Shown here piece by piece: positions 1 to 7,722 of a stretch of DNA of 64,000 nucleotides (position 1 is the stretch's first letter; every line of letters starts with the position of its first letter). The stretch covers positions 45,801-109,800 of the forward strand of contig JACPNK010000007.1 in NCBI GenBank assembly GCA_016185525.1, written 5' to 3'. Origin of the DNA: Candidatus Yanofskyibacteriota bacterium (GTDB taxonomy: Bacteria > Patescibacteria > Paceibacteria > 2-02-FULL-40-12 > IGHO2-12-FULL-4). A model generated the notes under the pieces. That model saw nothing but the letters and a program-made list of their open reading frames with translations, was not told the origin of the DNA and made no database searches. The position numbers were made by a program, and so were the translations under genes.

Positions 1-656
1 GCCGACCCCAAGTTGCCTATAAAGAAACTGTTACTTCCAAGTCTGAAGCCGAGGGCAAATATATCAGGCAGTCTGGGGGCAGAGGTCAGTACGGACATGT
101 TTGGTTAAGAGTCGAGTCTAAAGACAGGGGTTCCGGTTTTGAGTTTGTTGATGAGATTAAGGGGGGAGTTATTCCTTCGGAATTTGTTCCGGCTATCCAA
201 AAAGGCATTAAAGAAGTTTTGGATAAAGGCGTGATTGCCGGCTTTCCCCTGGTTGACTTGCAAGTTACAGTTTACGATGGTTCCTATCATGAGGTTGATT
301 CTTCTGAAATTGCTTTTAAAATTGCCGGATCCATGGCTTTGCAGGAAGGCGTGAAAAGAGCAAAACCGGTTTTGTTGGAGCCGATCATGAAGGTTGAAGT
401 TATAATCCCCGATAAATTTATGGGTGAAACAACCGGAGATTTGAGTTCCAGAAGAGGCAGAATTGAACAAATGAACGACCGCCCGCTTTTGAGTCTGAAA
501 GTTATTGACGCTAAAGTGCCTTTGTCTGAAATGTTCGGCTATGCCACCTCAATCAGATCTTTAACCGAGGGACGCGGCACTTTTACGATGGAATTCAGTC
601 ACTATGAAGAGGTGCCCAATAACATTGCCCAGTTGATTATAGAAGGAAAAAAGTAA
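1..656 (+). CDS. fusA: Elongation factor G, C-terminal part (5' truncated by window edge)
   Basis: The reading frame is open from base 3 to the stop at 654-656. The translation contains EGKYIRQSGGRGQYGHVWL, the signature of EF-G domain IV, the domain that enters the A site during translocation. The end matches domain V, including RRGRIEQMNDR and MFGYATSIRSLTEGRGTF. The GTPase domain lies upstream of the window. EF-G moves tRNAs and mRNA through the ribosome after peptide bond formation. Its place just before tuf and rpsJ follows the classical str/S10 order. A palindromic hairpin follows the stop codon, so transcription probably ends or is attenuated before the next gene. Confidence 0.97.
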   Translation, partial: RPQVAYKETVTSKSEAEGKYIRQSGGRGQYGHVWLRVESKDRGSGFEFVDEIKGGVIPSEFVPAIQKGIKEVLDKGVIAGFPLVDLQVTVYDGSYHEVDSSEIAFKIAGSMALQEGVKRAKPVLLEPIMKVEVIIPDKFMGETTGDLSSRRGRIEQMNDRPLLSLKVIDAKVPLSEMFGYATSIRSLTEGRGTFTMEFSHYEEVPNNIAQLIIEGKK

Positions 657-665
657 AAAACAATC

Positions 666-688
666 TGTGGGACGTTGAACGTCCCACA
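666..688 (+). terminator. Hairpin after fusA, possible terminator or palindromic repeat
   Basis: Perfect 10-bp arms (TGTGGGACGT at 666-675, ACGTCCCACA at 679-688) enclose a 3-base loop, ten bases after the fusA stop. There is no immediate T-run, so it may be an intergenic palindromic repeat rather than an intrinsic terminator. Confidence 0.5.
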
Positions 689-696
689 ATAGGAGG

Positions 697-724
697 TTGC
701 AACTAATCATTTTTTTGCTAAAAT
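697..724 (+). promoter_or_regulatory. Promoter for small gene, leaderless geometry
   Basis: TTGCAA (697-702), a 16-base spacer and TAAAAT (719-724). The -10 box ends 7 bases before the ATG at 732, so transcription would start at or next to the start codon. Confidence 0.5.
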
Positions 725-731
725 TTATTCA

Positions 732-1034
732 ATGAATTTGGAGGAAATAAAAAAAGTGGTTAATAACTTGGGTGGGGCTGTGATTTTTGACAAAGACGGA
801 TCAAGAATGGTTGTTTTGTCTTACGAAAAGTATTTGGAACTATTTGGTCAAAATCAGGACGAACGGGATGACCCCGAACAGAAAATTAAGCTTAATCTCT
901 ATGCTGAAAACTTTAAAAATGGGGCGGCTGATCAGGAGGTTATAGAAAAGCTAAACCAAGATATTGCTATTTTGAAGGAAGAGATTAGGAAGAAAGAATT
1001 ACAGGAGATTGACCAAGATTTGGATTCGGCTTGA
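732..1034 (+). CDS. Small acidic protein with Phd/YefM-like N-terminus and coiled-coil tail
   Basis: This 100-residue protein lies between fusA and tuf. Residues 1-40 include GGAVIFDKDGSRMVVLSYEKYLELF, which resembles the DNA-binding fold of Phd/YefM antitoxins (the pVVLSyeeYe pattern). From about residue 65 to the end it is charged and likely helical (KLNQDIAILKEEIRKKELQEI), suggesting a coiled coil. No toxin gene is adjacent, so a complete toxin-antitoxin pair is not supported. It has its own promoter just upstream and ends shortly before the tuf promoter. A regulator of the flanking translation-factor genes is possible, but this is inference from position only. The family is not identified with certainty. 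Confidence 0.75.
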   Translation: MNLEEIKKVVNNLGGAVIFDKDGSRMVVLSYEKYLELFGQNQDERDDPEQKIKLNLYAENFKNGAADQEVIEKLNQDIAILKEEIRKKELQEIDQDLDSA

Positions 1035-1039
1035 TGTTG

Positions 1040-1067
1040 TTGACTAAAATTGAATATTTGCTACAAT
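1040..1067 (+). promoter_or_regulatory. Promoter of tuf
   Basis: TTGACT (1040-1045), a 16-base spacer and TACAAT (1062-1067). It predicts a leader of about 90 bases before the tuf ATG at 1163. Confidence 0.65.
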
Positions 1068-1162
1068 GTTTAGACGTTTTAGAATATACTAAAAAGGGAG
1101 CAATAAATATCGGGCAATGCGCTTTGGCTAGTTGCTCGGTGTCTATTATCCGCAATCTATAA

Positions 1163-2362
1163 ATGGCAGGGAAATTTGACAGGACAAAACCACATTTGAA
1201 CGTTGGTACTATTGGTCATGTTGATCATGGCAAGACTTCGCTGACAGCGGCTATTTTGCATACTCTTAATTTGCTGGGCAACGGTTATAGCGCCAGAGCG
1301 GAAGGTGTTAATGAAATTGATAATGCTCCCGAAGAAAGGGCCAGAGGCATTACAATTGCTTTGCACCACTCGGAATACGAAACTCCAAAGAGGCACTATG
1401 CTCATGTGGATGCTCCGGGTCATGCCGATTATATAAAAAATATGATTACCGGCGCGGCTCAAATGGACGCCGCTGTTTTGGTTGTTGCCGCTTCAGATGG
1501 TCCCATGCCTCAAACCAGAGAACACATACTTTTGGCCAGACAGGTTGGTGTGCCGAATATAATTGTTTTTCTAAATAAGGTTGATCAGGTTGATGATCCG
1601 GAACTTTTGGATCTTGTTGAAGCTGAAATCAGAGAGTTGCTGAATAAATACCAATATCCGGGAAATACCACTCCTATCATCCGCGGCTCTGCGACAAAAG
1701 CCCTTGAAGCTAAAAACAAAGATGATGCTTCAGCGCAGCCCATAATAGAACTTGTGAAACAGCTTGACGAGTATGTTTCTGATCCTGTTCGTGAAACTGA
1801 CAAACCTTTTCTAATGCCCATTGAAGATATTTTCAGTATTGAGGGCCGTGGAACGGTTGTTACCGGAAGAGTTGAAAGGGGCAAAGTCAAACTGAACGAA
1901 GAAGTTGAAATTGTCGGTTTGACTCCCACACAGAAGACAGTTGTTACCGGCATTGAGATGTTTAACAAGCAACTGGACGAAGGAATGGCAGGCGACAATG
2001 CTGGAGTTTTGTTGCGCGGTGTTAAAAAAGAAGACATATCCAGGGGTCAAGTTTTAGCTAAGCCCGCAAGCATCACGCCTCATACCGAATTTGAGACAGA
2101 AATTTATGTCTTAAATAAAGAAGAAGGCGGCAGGCATACTCCGTTTTTCAAGGGTTATAAACCGCAGTTTTATTTTAGAACAACCGACGTTACCGGTGAA
2201 GTAACTTTGCCCGAAGGCTCTGAAATGGTTATGCCCGGCGATACTGTTTCTGTTAAAGTTAAATTGATTGCTCCGATTGCCATGGAAGAAAAACAAAGGT
2301 TTGCTATCCGTGAAGGTGGAAAAACCGTTGGCGCAGGGGTTGTTACGAAAATCATTGCATAA
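1163..2362 (+). CDS. tuf: Elongation factor Tu
   Basis: EF-Tu delivers aminoacyl-tRNA to the ribosome as a GTP complex. The 399-residue length is standard. The G1 motif GHVDHGKT is at residues 18-25, with G2 RGIT near 60, G3 DAPGH near 80, G4 NKVD near 136 and the G5-like GSA near 173. G3 is DAPGH and G4 NKVD where many bacteria have DCPGH and NKCD, so two conserved cysteines are replaced. Domains 2 and 3 follow, with the C-terminal REGGKTVGAGVV. The gene has its own promoter and a strong hairpin after the stop, so it appears to be an independent transcription unit between fusA and rpsJ. Confidence 0.98.
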   Translation: MAGKFDRTKPHLNVGTIGHVDHGKTSLTAAILHTLNLLGNGYSARAEGVNEIDNAPEERARGITIALHHSEYETPKRHYAHVDAPGHADYIKNMITGAAQMDAAVLVVAASDGPMPQTREHILLARQVGVPNIIVFLNKVDQVDDPELLDLVEAEIRELLNKYQYPGNTTPIIRGSATKALEAKNKDDASAQPIIELVKQLDEYVSDPVRETDKPFLMPIEDIFSIEGRGTVVTGRVERGKVKLNEEVEIVGLTPTQKTVVTGIEMFNKQLDEGMAGDNAGVLLRGVKKEDISRGQVLAKPASITPHTEFETEIYVLNKEEGGRHTPFFKGYKPQFYFRTTDVTGEVTLPEGSEMVMPGDTVSVKVKLIAPIAMEEKQRFAIREGGKTVGAGVVTKIIA

Positions 2363-2367
2363 ATTCA

Positions 2368-2392
2368 AAGCCCCGCTATTATAGCGGGGCTT
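2368..2392 (+). terminator. Intrinsic terminator after tuf
   Basis: Perfect 11-bp stem (AAGCCCCGCTA at 2368-2378, TAGCGGGGCTT at 2382-2392) with a 3-base loop, six bases after the tuf stop codon. Confidence 0.8.
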
Positions 2393-2500
2393 GAGTTTGT
2401 ACCTTGTAATAATGAGATTGTCTAATTTAGAAAATAATAAAAATGTCGGCAGAGCAATTTCGGCAGATAAGGAGATCTGTAGACTTTTTCAGCTTTCTAA

Positions 2501-2836
2501 ATGACTACCGAAAAGAAAAAAAACAAAGAAGTCTCCCAGAGAATAAGAATCAAACTGAAAGCTTATGACAATAAGATCATTGATAAGTCGGCGAAGCAAA
2601 TAGTTGAAACCATAGAGAGATCCGGCGGTAAGGTGGTGGGTCCTGTGCCTTTGCCGACAGCTACTCACAAATATACTGTTAACAGATCTCCTTTTGTGTA
2701 TAAAGATTCTCGGGAACAGTTTGAGATGAGAGTTCACAAAAGGTTGATTGACGTCTCTAGTCCAACACCTAAGATTATTGACGCTCTTATGAACCTAAAT
2801 TTGCCAGCCGGAGTGGATATAGAAATAAAAATGTAG
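2501..2836 (+). CDS. rpsJ: 30S ribosomal protein S10
   Basis: The first gene of the S10 cluster, 111 residues, slightly longer than usual (about 102) because of a basic N-terminal extension (MTTEKKKNKEVSQ). The core matches S10: IRIKLKAYDNKIIDKSAKQIV, then GPVPLPT, the conserved extended loop that reaches into the 30S head, and SREQFEMRVHKRLIDV. It also takes part in transcription antitermination with NusB in known bacteria. A gap of about 140 bases before rplC is unusual for an S10 operon. Confidence 0.97.
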   Translation: MTTEKKKNKEVSQRIRIKLKAYDNKIIDKSAKQIVETIERSGGKVVGPVPLPTATHKYTVNRSPFVYKDSREQFEMRVHKRLIDVSSPTPKIIDALMNLNLPAGVDIEIKM

Positions 2837-2945
2837 ACCAGAATAATCAAGGAGATTATTTTGGTGTGCATTTTTATGTACAAATCAAATCCAATAGTTT
2901 TAAATTTTGATTTTTAGTTTTAATTTTACGGTTTAGTCGTATCTT

Positions 2946-2966
2946 GCCGGCTACAACCGGCCTTTT
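2946..2966 (+). promoter_or_regulatory. Small hairpin plus T-run just before rplC
   Basis: GCCGG (2946-2950) and CCGGC (2957-2961) flank a 6-base loop and are followed by CTTTTGTTT. It lies directly upstream of the rplC ATG at 2977 and resembles an attenuator. The 107-base rpsJ-rplC gap shows no ORF. Confidence 0.4.
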
Positions 2967-2976
2967 GTTTAAAATT

Positions 2977-3531
2977 ATGAAGTTTATTTTGGGGAAAAAA
3001 TTAGGCATGTCGCAGGTTTTTAATGAAAATGGAAAAGTAACGCCGGTTACGGTTGTTTTTGCTGAACCAATGAGTGTAAGACAGATAAGAACCCGGGAAA
3101 AGGATGGCTATGCGGCTGTACAGTTTGGTAACAGCAAGAAAAAAAGGGAGCATCGAGGCCAGGCGGAGGAAACAAAATTAGGCGATATCATTGATGTTTC
3201 AGTTTTCAGCGCGGGCGACTCGGTTAAAGTAAGCGGCCTCTCAAAGGGTAAAGGATTTCAAGGCGCCATGAAGAGACATGGTTTTCACGGTATGCCAGCC
3301 AGCCACGGACACAAACATGTTAAGAGGCACGTCGGTTCAATTGGCCAAAGATTCCCGCAGCACACTCTTAAGGGTATGCGCATGGCCGGAAGAATGGGCG
3401 GGGACAGGGTCAGCGTCAGAGGTCTTAGTATCGTAAGCGTTGATAAAGAAAATAACTTGCTTGCTATTAAGGGCGCAGTACCGGGCAGAAAAGGGGCGCT
3501 ATTGGAAATAAGAGAGATGACCAAAGTCTAA
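2977..3531 (+). CDS. rplC: 50S ribosomal protein L3
   Basis: L3 organises the 3' end of 23S rRNA and the peptidyl-transferase entrance. The start is set at the ATG of MKFILGKKLGMSQVF, the normal L3 beginning, giving 184 residues. An in-frame TTG at 2944 would add eleven non-conserved residues that read through the hairpin, so I reject it. Conserved parts visible are GKGFQGAMKRHGFHG and HRHVGSIGQ-like KRHVGSIGQRFPQHTLKG. It is shorter than the E. coli protein (209), as is usual in small genomes. The stop is followed by an A/G-rich patch and a heptamer repeat tract before rplD. Confidence 0.96.
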   Translation: MKFILGKKLGMSQVFNENGKVTPVTVVFAEPMSVRQIRTREKDGYAAVQFGNSKKKREHRGQAEETKLGDIIDVSVFSAGDSVKVSGLSKGKGFQGAMKRHGFHGMPASHGHKHVKRHVGSIGQRFPQHTLKGMRMAGRMGGDRVSVRGLSIVSVDKENNLLAIKGAVPGRKGALLEIREMTKV

Positions 3532-3557
3532 AGTCTAGAGACTAAGGCCAGAAAAAG

Positions 3558-3612
3558 CTTTAGTCTTTAGTCTTTAGTCTTTAGTCTTTAGTCTTTAGTC
3601 TTTAGTCTTTAG
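3558..3612 (+). repeat. Tandem heptamer repeat, about 7.9 copies
   Basis: The unit CTTTAGT is repeated seven times without interruption from 3558, plus a partial eighth copy ending at 3612. It occupies almost the whole rplC-rplD gap and ends three bases before the rplD ATG. Related words (AAGTCTA) occur at the end of rplC and in an insertion in lepA. Confidence 0.95.
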
Positions 3613-3615
3613 ACA

Positions 3616-4278
3616 ATGAAAACTGACTTATACAATCAATCGGGTGAAATTATCGGCAAAACTGACTTACCAGAGGAAGTTTTTGGTTTAAAAATAAATC
3701 CGGATTTGTTGCGTCAGGTTATTGACATCCAAACATCAAACGCAAGGTCTGTCCTGGCTCACACTAAAGATCGGAGCGAGGTTAGAGGCGGCGGCAAAAA
3801 ACCTTGGAAGCAAAAAGGCACCGGGCGGGCAAGGCACGGTTCTATAAGATCCCCTTTGTGGAAAGGCGGAGGCGTGACTTTTGGTCCCACTAAAAACAAA
3901 AATTTCAGCAAGAAGATAAATAAAAAGATGAAAAGAAAAGCCTTGTTCATGTCTTTGTCCAACAAAGTTTCAGATAACCAGTTCATGGTTTTGGACAGCA
4001 TCAAGATTGACCAGCCCAAGACAAAAAAAGCTCAGGGAATTTTTGATGTTTTGGCTTCAAAAACATCGGGTTACGTAAAGAGTAACAAAAAAAGAGACAG
4101 CATTCTTCTGATCTTGGGCAGTAAGAATAAAAACATAGAGCGTTCTGCCGGCAACCTTTCGTTTGTGAAAATACTGGAGGCTAAGAGCTTGGATGTTTTC
4201 AACGTGCTGTCTAATAAATTTATTTTTTTAGATAAAAGCGCAATTCCAGTCATTCAGGAAACATACAAGTTAAAATAA
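3616..4278 (+). CDS. rplD: 50S ribosomal protein L4
   Basis: The 220-residue protein has the L4 loop sequence RSEVRGGGKKPWKQKGTGRARHGSIRSP around residues 52-80 (given here as RGGGKKPWKQKGTGRARHG), which reaches into the peptide exit tunnel. The C-terminal half is more diverged but keeps the L4 fold pattern. In E. coli L4 also represses its own operon; no comparable leader is evident here. The start codon directly follows the heptamer repeat tract, so that tract probably forms the ribosome loading region. Confidence 0.95.
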   Translation: MKTDLYNQSGEIIGKTDLPEEVFGLKINPDLLRQVIDIQTSNARSVLAHTKDRSEVRGGGKKPWKQKGTGRARHGSIRSPLWKGGGVTFGPTKNKNFSKKINKKMKRKALFMSLSNKVSDNQFMVLDSIKIDQPKTKKAQGIFDVLASKTSGYVKSNKKRDSILLILGSKNKNIERSAGNLSFVKILEAKSLDVFNVLSNKFIFLDKSAIPVIQETYKLK

Positions 4279-4283
4279 AAAAG

Positions 4284-4685
4284 ATGCTGTTAAAAAACTT
4301 TTTTAAAAAATCAAAAAAAGAGAAAGCTGTCGTTGAAAAAAAAGCCGTCCAAGAAACCGGAGACGCTGTTAAAAATTTGCCAAGCGTCAGCTTAAAAGGC
4401 GACGATTTTTCTTTTCAGGTTTTGGTGGGGCCGCATATTACCGAAAAAGCTTCAATTGTAAATAATCTGAATCAATATATCTTTAAAGTTTTTAAAAATG
4501 TTAACAAGTTGCAGATAAAAAGAGCGGTAGAAAAACTTTATGAAGTTAATGTTGATGATATAAAAATTTTAAATATGCCTGCTAAAAAGAGAAAACTGGG
4601 GAGGACAGAAGGAGAAAGATCAGGTTTCAAAAAGGCCATGGTTAAATTGAAAAAAGGTCATAAAATTGACTTAATTCCTAAATAG
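4284..4685 (+). CDS. rplW: 50S ribosomal protein L23 with long N-terminal extension
   Basis: The L23 core begins at about residue 45 (FQVLVGPHITEKASIVN) and runs to the end (YEVNVDDIKILNMPAKK, then a basic tail). L23 sits at the tunnel exit and docks SRP and trigger factor. The total of 133 residues exceeds the usual 95-100 because of about 44 added N-terminal residues rich in lysine and glutamate (FFKKSKKEKAVVEKKAV). No start codon fits better before the core, so the extension is probably real. It is five bases after rplD and two before rplB. Confidence 0.94.
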   Translation: MLLKNFFKKSKKEKAVVEKKAVQETGDAVKNLPSVSLKGDDFSFQVLVGPHITEKASIVNNLNQYIFKVFKNVNKLQIKRAVEKLYEVNVDDIKILNMPAKKRKLGRTEGERSGFKKAMVKLKKGHKIDLIPK

Positions 4686-4687
4686 TT

Positions 4688-5515
4688 ATGCCTAAGATTT
4701 ATAAACCAACAACTGCTTCAAGAAGACACATGATGGGTTATGACTTTTCTGGCCTGTCTAAGATTAAGCCTCTAAAATCAAAAACGGCGTCTTTTAAGCG
4801 TTCTGTGGGCAGAAATAGTGGAGGATTGATAACGGTTAGGCACAAAGGCGGCGGTGTAAAAAGGCTATATAGAGAGATTGATTTTAGTCAAAACAGGTTT
4901 AATGTTTCAGGCAAGGTGTTTTCGGTTGAATATGATCCGAACCGAACGGCTAGAATAGCCAGGATACACTATACCGACGGGCACAAAGCTTACGTTTTGG
5001 CTCCCGAGGGACTTGAGGTTGGGGATGAAATTGTGACTTCAGATAAGGTTGCGCTTAAACCGGGCAATCGGGCCAAATTGAAGAATATTCCGCAAGGCAC
5101 TGAAGTTCACAACATTGAGATATTCCCGGGTTCTAAAACTGGTTTGGTTCGTTCCGCGGGTTCAAAAGCTATGGTTATGTCCAAAGATGCCGGCCGGGTG
5201 CAAGTCCAGCTTCCTTCTTCAGAGTTAAGGATATTTGATGAGAATTCCTTGGCTACAATTGGCAGGCTTTCCAACCAGGAACATAGCTCAATCGTGATTG
5301 GCAAGGCCGGACGTTCCAGATATTTGGGCATCAGGCCTTCGGTCAGGGGCAGTGTCATGAATCCCGTTGACCACCCGCATGGCGGAGGAGAAGGCAAGCA
5401 GCCAATCGGTTTAACCGGACCAAAGACGCCTTGGGGCAAGCCGGCGCGTGGAGTCAAAACGAGAAACAGGAAAAAAAGAAGCTGGAAGTTTATAGTCAGG
5501 CGTAGAAGTAAATAA
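4688..5515 (+). CDS. rplB: 50S ribosomal protein L2
   Basis: This 275-residue protein is full length. The N-terminal RNA-binding domain has KSKTASFKRSVGRNSGG and VRHKGGGVKRLYREIDF. The C-terminal part has the invariant DHPHGGGEGKQPIG, including the histidine required for subunit association and peptidyl-transfer support, and the basic tail TRNRKKRSWKFIVRRR. L2 bridges 23S rRNA and the 30S subunit. It is tightly spaced with rplW and rpsS. Confidence 0.98.
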   Translation: MPKIYKPTTASRRHMMGYDFSGLSKIKPLKSKTASFKRSVGRNSGGLITVRHKGGGVKRLYREIDFSQNRFNVSGKVFSVEYDPNRTARIARIHYTDGHKAYVLAPEGLEVGDEIVTSDKVALKPGNRAKLKNIPQGTEVHNIEIFPGSKTGLVRSAGSKAMVMSKDAGRVQVQLPSSELRIFDENSLATIGRLSNQEHSSIVIGKAGRSRYLGIRPSVRGSVMNPVDHPHGGGEGKQPIGLTGPKTPWGKPARGVKTRNRKKRSWKFIVRRRSK

Positions 5516-5522
5516 ATTAAAT

Positions 5523-5870
5523 ATGTCTAGAAGTATCAAAAAGGGAGTATTTGTTCATCCGAAGCTGCTTAAGAAATTAAGCAAGCTTAGGGTCGGAGAC
5601 AAAACCGTGATAAAAACATGGTCGCGCGCTTCTACAATTACTCCGGAAATGATCGGTTTTACATTTGGCGTGCATAATGGCAAAATCCACATTCCTGTTT
5701 TTGTTACCGAGGATATGGTGGGTCACAAGCTGGGAGAGTTTTCACTTACCAGAAAGTTTGTCAGGCATGGCGGAAGAATGCAGAAAGAACTGGAAGCGGC
5801 GGCTAAACAAAAAGAGATAGATGCCGCCAAAGCAGCGAAAGTGGAAACGGCAGCTCCGGAGAAGAAATAA
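5523..5870 (+). CDS. rpsS: 30S ribosomal protein S19 with C-terminal extension
   Basis: S19 binds 16S rRNA in the head next to S13. The core MSRSIKKGVFVHPKLLKK through GHKLGEFSLTRKFVRHGG is canonical and ends near residue 85. About 25 extra residues follow, alanine- and lysine-rich (LEAAAKQKEIDAAKAAK), so the protein is 115 residues instead of about 92. The rplV start lies ten bases downstream. Confidence 0.96.
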   Translation: MSRSIKKGVFVHPKLLKKLSKLRVGDKTVIKTWSRASTITPEMIGFTFGVHNGKIHIPVFVTEDMVGHKLGEFSLTRKFVRHGGRMQKELEAAAKQKEIDAAKAAKVETAAPEKK

Positions 5871-5880
5871 TATTAATAGT

Positions 5881-6426
5881 ATGCAAGTTAATGCACAGTT
5901 AAACAATTTAAGAATAGCGCCAAGAAAAGTCAGGCTGGTTGCCGGTTTGATTAAGGGCATGGATGTTGCTGTGGCAGAGCGCCAACTTTTATTTCTTGTG
6001 AAAAGGTCATCCGTCCCGTTGGCGAAACTGCTTAAATCGGCGGTTGCTAATGCTGAAAATAACTTTGGATTGCTCAAAGACAACTTGTTTATTAAAGATT
6101 TGATTGTAAATGAGGGCATGAAGATCAAAAGATATATGCCGAGAGCTATGGGACAAGCCAGTATGATTCAGAAAAAATCATCTCACATTAAGATTACTTT
6201 GGAGGAAAAAGTACCCGGTCTTAAACATGCTAATATAAAAACCGGATCTGTTAGTGAAGATAAGGTTTTAAAATCAAAAGAAAGCGAGTCTGTTGAATCC
6301 AAAGATTTAGGATTGGAGAAAAAGCCCGACTTCGGCACCGGTGTAAAGAAAGAGATATCAAAAAAGGGAGTTTTCGGCGGGGTTCAAGATATCAGTAGGA
6401 AATTGTTCAGAAGAAAAAGCGTTTAA
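5881..6426 (+). CDS. rplV: 50S ribosomal protein L22 with C-terminal extension
   Basis: The start is set at the ATG of MQVNAQLNNLRIAPRKVRLV. An earlier in-frame ATG at 5821 lies inside rpsS and gives no conserved sequence. The core keeps the L22 hook region (NEGMKIKRYMPRAMGQASMI), which lines the exit tunnel, and ends near residue 112 (HIKITLEE). A tail of about 70 residues, charged and low in complexity, follows (181 in total versus about 110). The downstream gap to rpsC is 228 bases and holds a palindromic element, unlike the usual close coupling of rplV and rpsC. Confidence 0.95.
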   Translation: MQVNAQLNNLRIAPRKVRLVAGLIKGMDVAVAERQLLFLVKRSSVPLAKLLKSAVANAENNFGLLKDNLFIKDLIVNEGMKIKRYMPRAMGQASMIQKKSSHIKITLEEKVPGLKHANIKTGSVSEDKVLKSKESESVESKDLGLEKKPDFGTGVKKEISKKGVFGGVQDISRKLFRRKSV

Positions 6427-6654
6427 GTATATGCCCGCACGCAGTCGAGCGTAGCGAGATGAGTACGGTAGCAGATACTTACCCCGCCCTATCTGGAGTC
6501 AAAATCATAGTTACTACTCCAGCTAGAGACGAAGTCGCCTTACGGCTCTGGTTATGCTTAAAGCATGACTTTGAACCCAGATAGGGCGGGGTGCAGGTTT
6601 TCTAGCAACTCAGCGGCGCAATCAGAATTGCTTGCTTCGTTGAGAAAATCTAGC
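6427..6654 (+). repeat. Palindromic intergenic element between rplV and rpsC
   Basis: Inverted arms CCCCGCCCTATCTGG (6482-6496) and CCAGATAGGGCGGGG (6577-6591) are perfect over 15 bases. Pairing continues imperfectly inward, GTCAAAATCAT against ATGACTTTGAAC. A second, weaker inverted pair (CTAGC at 6602 and 6650 with GCAATCAGAATTGC between them) fills the rest up to the rpsC start. No credible ORF is present. It splits two genes that are normally adjacent. Confidence 0.85.
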
Positions 6655-7299
6655 ATGGGACAAAAAATATCACCAACATCTTTCAGGATAGGTTTAAATA
6701 AGGACTGGCTTTCCCGGTGGTTTGGTCTTGGCAGAAAGTATGTGGAATATTTTAGAGAAGATTTTGTCATCAGACAATTTTTGTCTAAGAAGATCAAAAA
6801 TATGAGTGTAGACAGAGTGGAAATTGAAAAAAGTCCGGATGTTTTAACAATTATTATCCATACCGCCAGACCCGGTTTGTTGATAGGACGGGGCGGAACC
6901 GGTGCGGAGGATTTAAAAAAAGAAATTTTAAGACTGGTTAAGAGAAAGACCGCTATCAGAATAGATATCCAAGAATATAAAAATCCGGAAACTTCAGCGG
7001 CAATTATGGCGGAGTCTATAGTTGAGCAAATAGAAAAAAGGATGCCTTTCAGAAGGATATTAAAACAGACATTGGCAAAAATTATTGCTAACAAAAAAGA
7101 TGTAAAAGGAGCAAAAATTGAAGTTGCCGGCAGGCTTAATGGCGCAGAAATTGCCAGAACCGAACATTTGGAAGAAGGAAATCTACCGTTACAAACATTG
7201 CGCGCTGAAATAGATTATGCCAAAAGGACTGCTCATACGACTTATGGCACAATCGGTGTTAAAGTCTGGATATATAAAGGAGAACGATTTGGTTATTAA
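6655..7299 (+). CDS. rpsC: 30S ribosomal protein S3
   Basis: The start is the ATG of MGQKISPTSFRIGLNKDW. The upstream in-frame ATG at 6565 lies inside the palindromic element. The protein has 214 residues, with a KH type 2 domain centred on ARPGLLIGRGGTGAEDLK (GRGG is the RNA-gripping loop) and the C-terminal domain GRLNGAEIARTEHLEEG. S3 lines the mRNA entry channel and has helicase activity. The frame runs to a stop 17 bases before rplP. Confidence 0.96.
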   Translation: MGQKISPTSFRIGLNKDWLSRWFGLGRKYVEYFREDFVIRQFLSKKIKNMSVDRVEIEKSPDVLTIIIHTARPGLLIGRGGTGAEDLKKEILRLVKRKTAIRIDIQEYKNPETSAAIMAESIVEQIEKRMPFRRILKQTLAKIIANKKDVKGAKIEVAGRLNGAEIARTEHLEEGNLPLQTLRAEIDYAKRTAHTTYGTIGVKVWIYKGERFGY

Positions 7300-7316
7300 T
7301 AAGTTATTTTTTAATT

Positions 7317-7721
7317 ATGCTTCAGCCAAAAAGAATAAAACATCGCAAAGTGCATCCAGGCAGACTTCCAAAAAAGGCAACAAGAGGCTTTACTTTAAGC
7401 TTTGGCGGTTTTGGTCTGAAAGCGCTGGAATCTGCTTGGATAAATTCCCGTCAGATAGAGTCGGCAAGGCGTACTATGACTCGGTTTATACAAAGAGGCG
7501 GTAAAATATGGATAAGAGTTTTTCCTGATAAGCCGGTTACCGCAAAACCGCCGGAAGTCGGAATGGGCGGAGGAGCCGGAGCTTTGAAAGAGTTTGTTGC
7601 TCCCATAGGAGCCGGCAAGATATTGTTTGAAATGGATGGTGTCAGTGAGGCTGTTGCCAGAGAAGCTTTCCGGCTTGCGGCTTTCAAGTTGCCGATAAAA
7701 ACACAGTTTATTAAAAGATAA
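7317..7721 (+). CDS. rplP: 50S ribosomal protein L16
   Basis: L16 helps position A-site tRNA. The 134-residue protein shows MLQPKRIKHRKVHPGRL, GGFGLKALESAWINSRQIESARR and the conserved PVTAKPPEVGMGGGAGAL. The end, REAFRLAAFKLPIKTQFI, is canonical. An overlapping ORF in another frame (7217-7504) has no ribosomal protein signature and is a shadow. One base separates it from rpmC. Confidence 0.97.
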   Translation: MLQPKRIKHRKVHPGRLPKKATRGFTLSFGGFGLKALESAWINSRQIESARRTMTRFIQRGGKIWIRVFPDKPVTAKPPEVGMGGGAGALKEFVAPIGAGKILFEMDGVSEAVAREAFRLAAFKLPIKTQFIKR

Positions 7722-7722
7722 T

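Noticed and set aside
3558..3612. Tandem units as a CRISPR array
   Set aside because: The units are 7 bases without spacers; no cas genes are present anywhere in the window.
7217..7504. 95-residue ORF overlapping rpsC and rplP
   Set aside because: It lies in a different frame from two certain ribosomal protein genes and has no family signal of its own.
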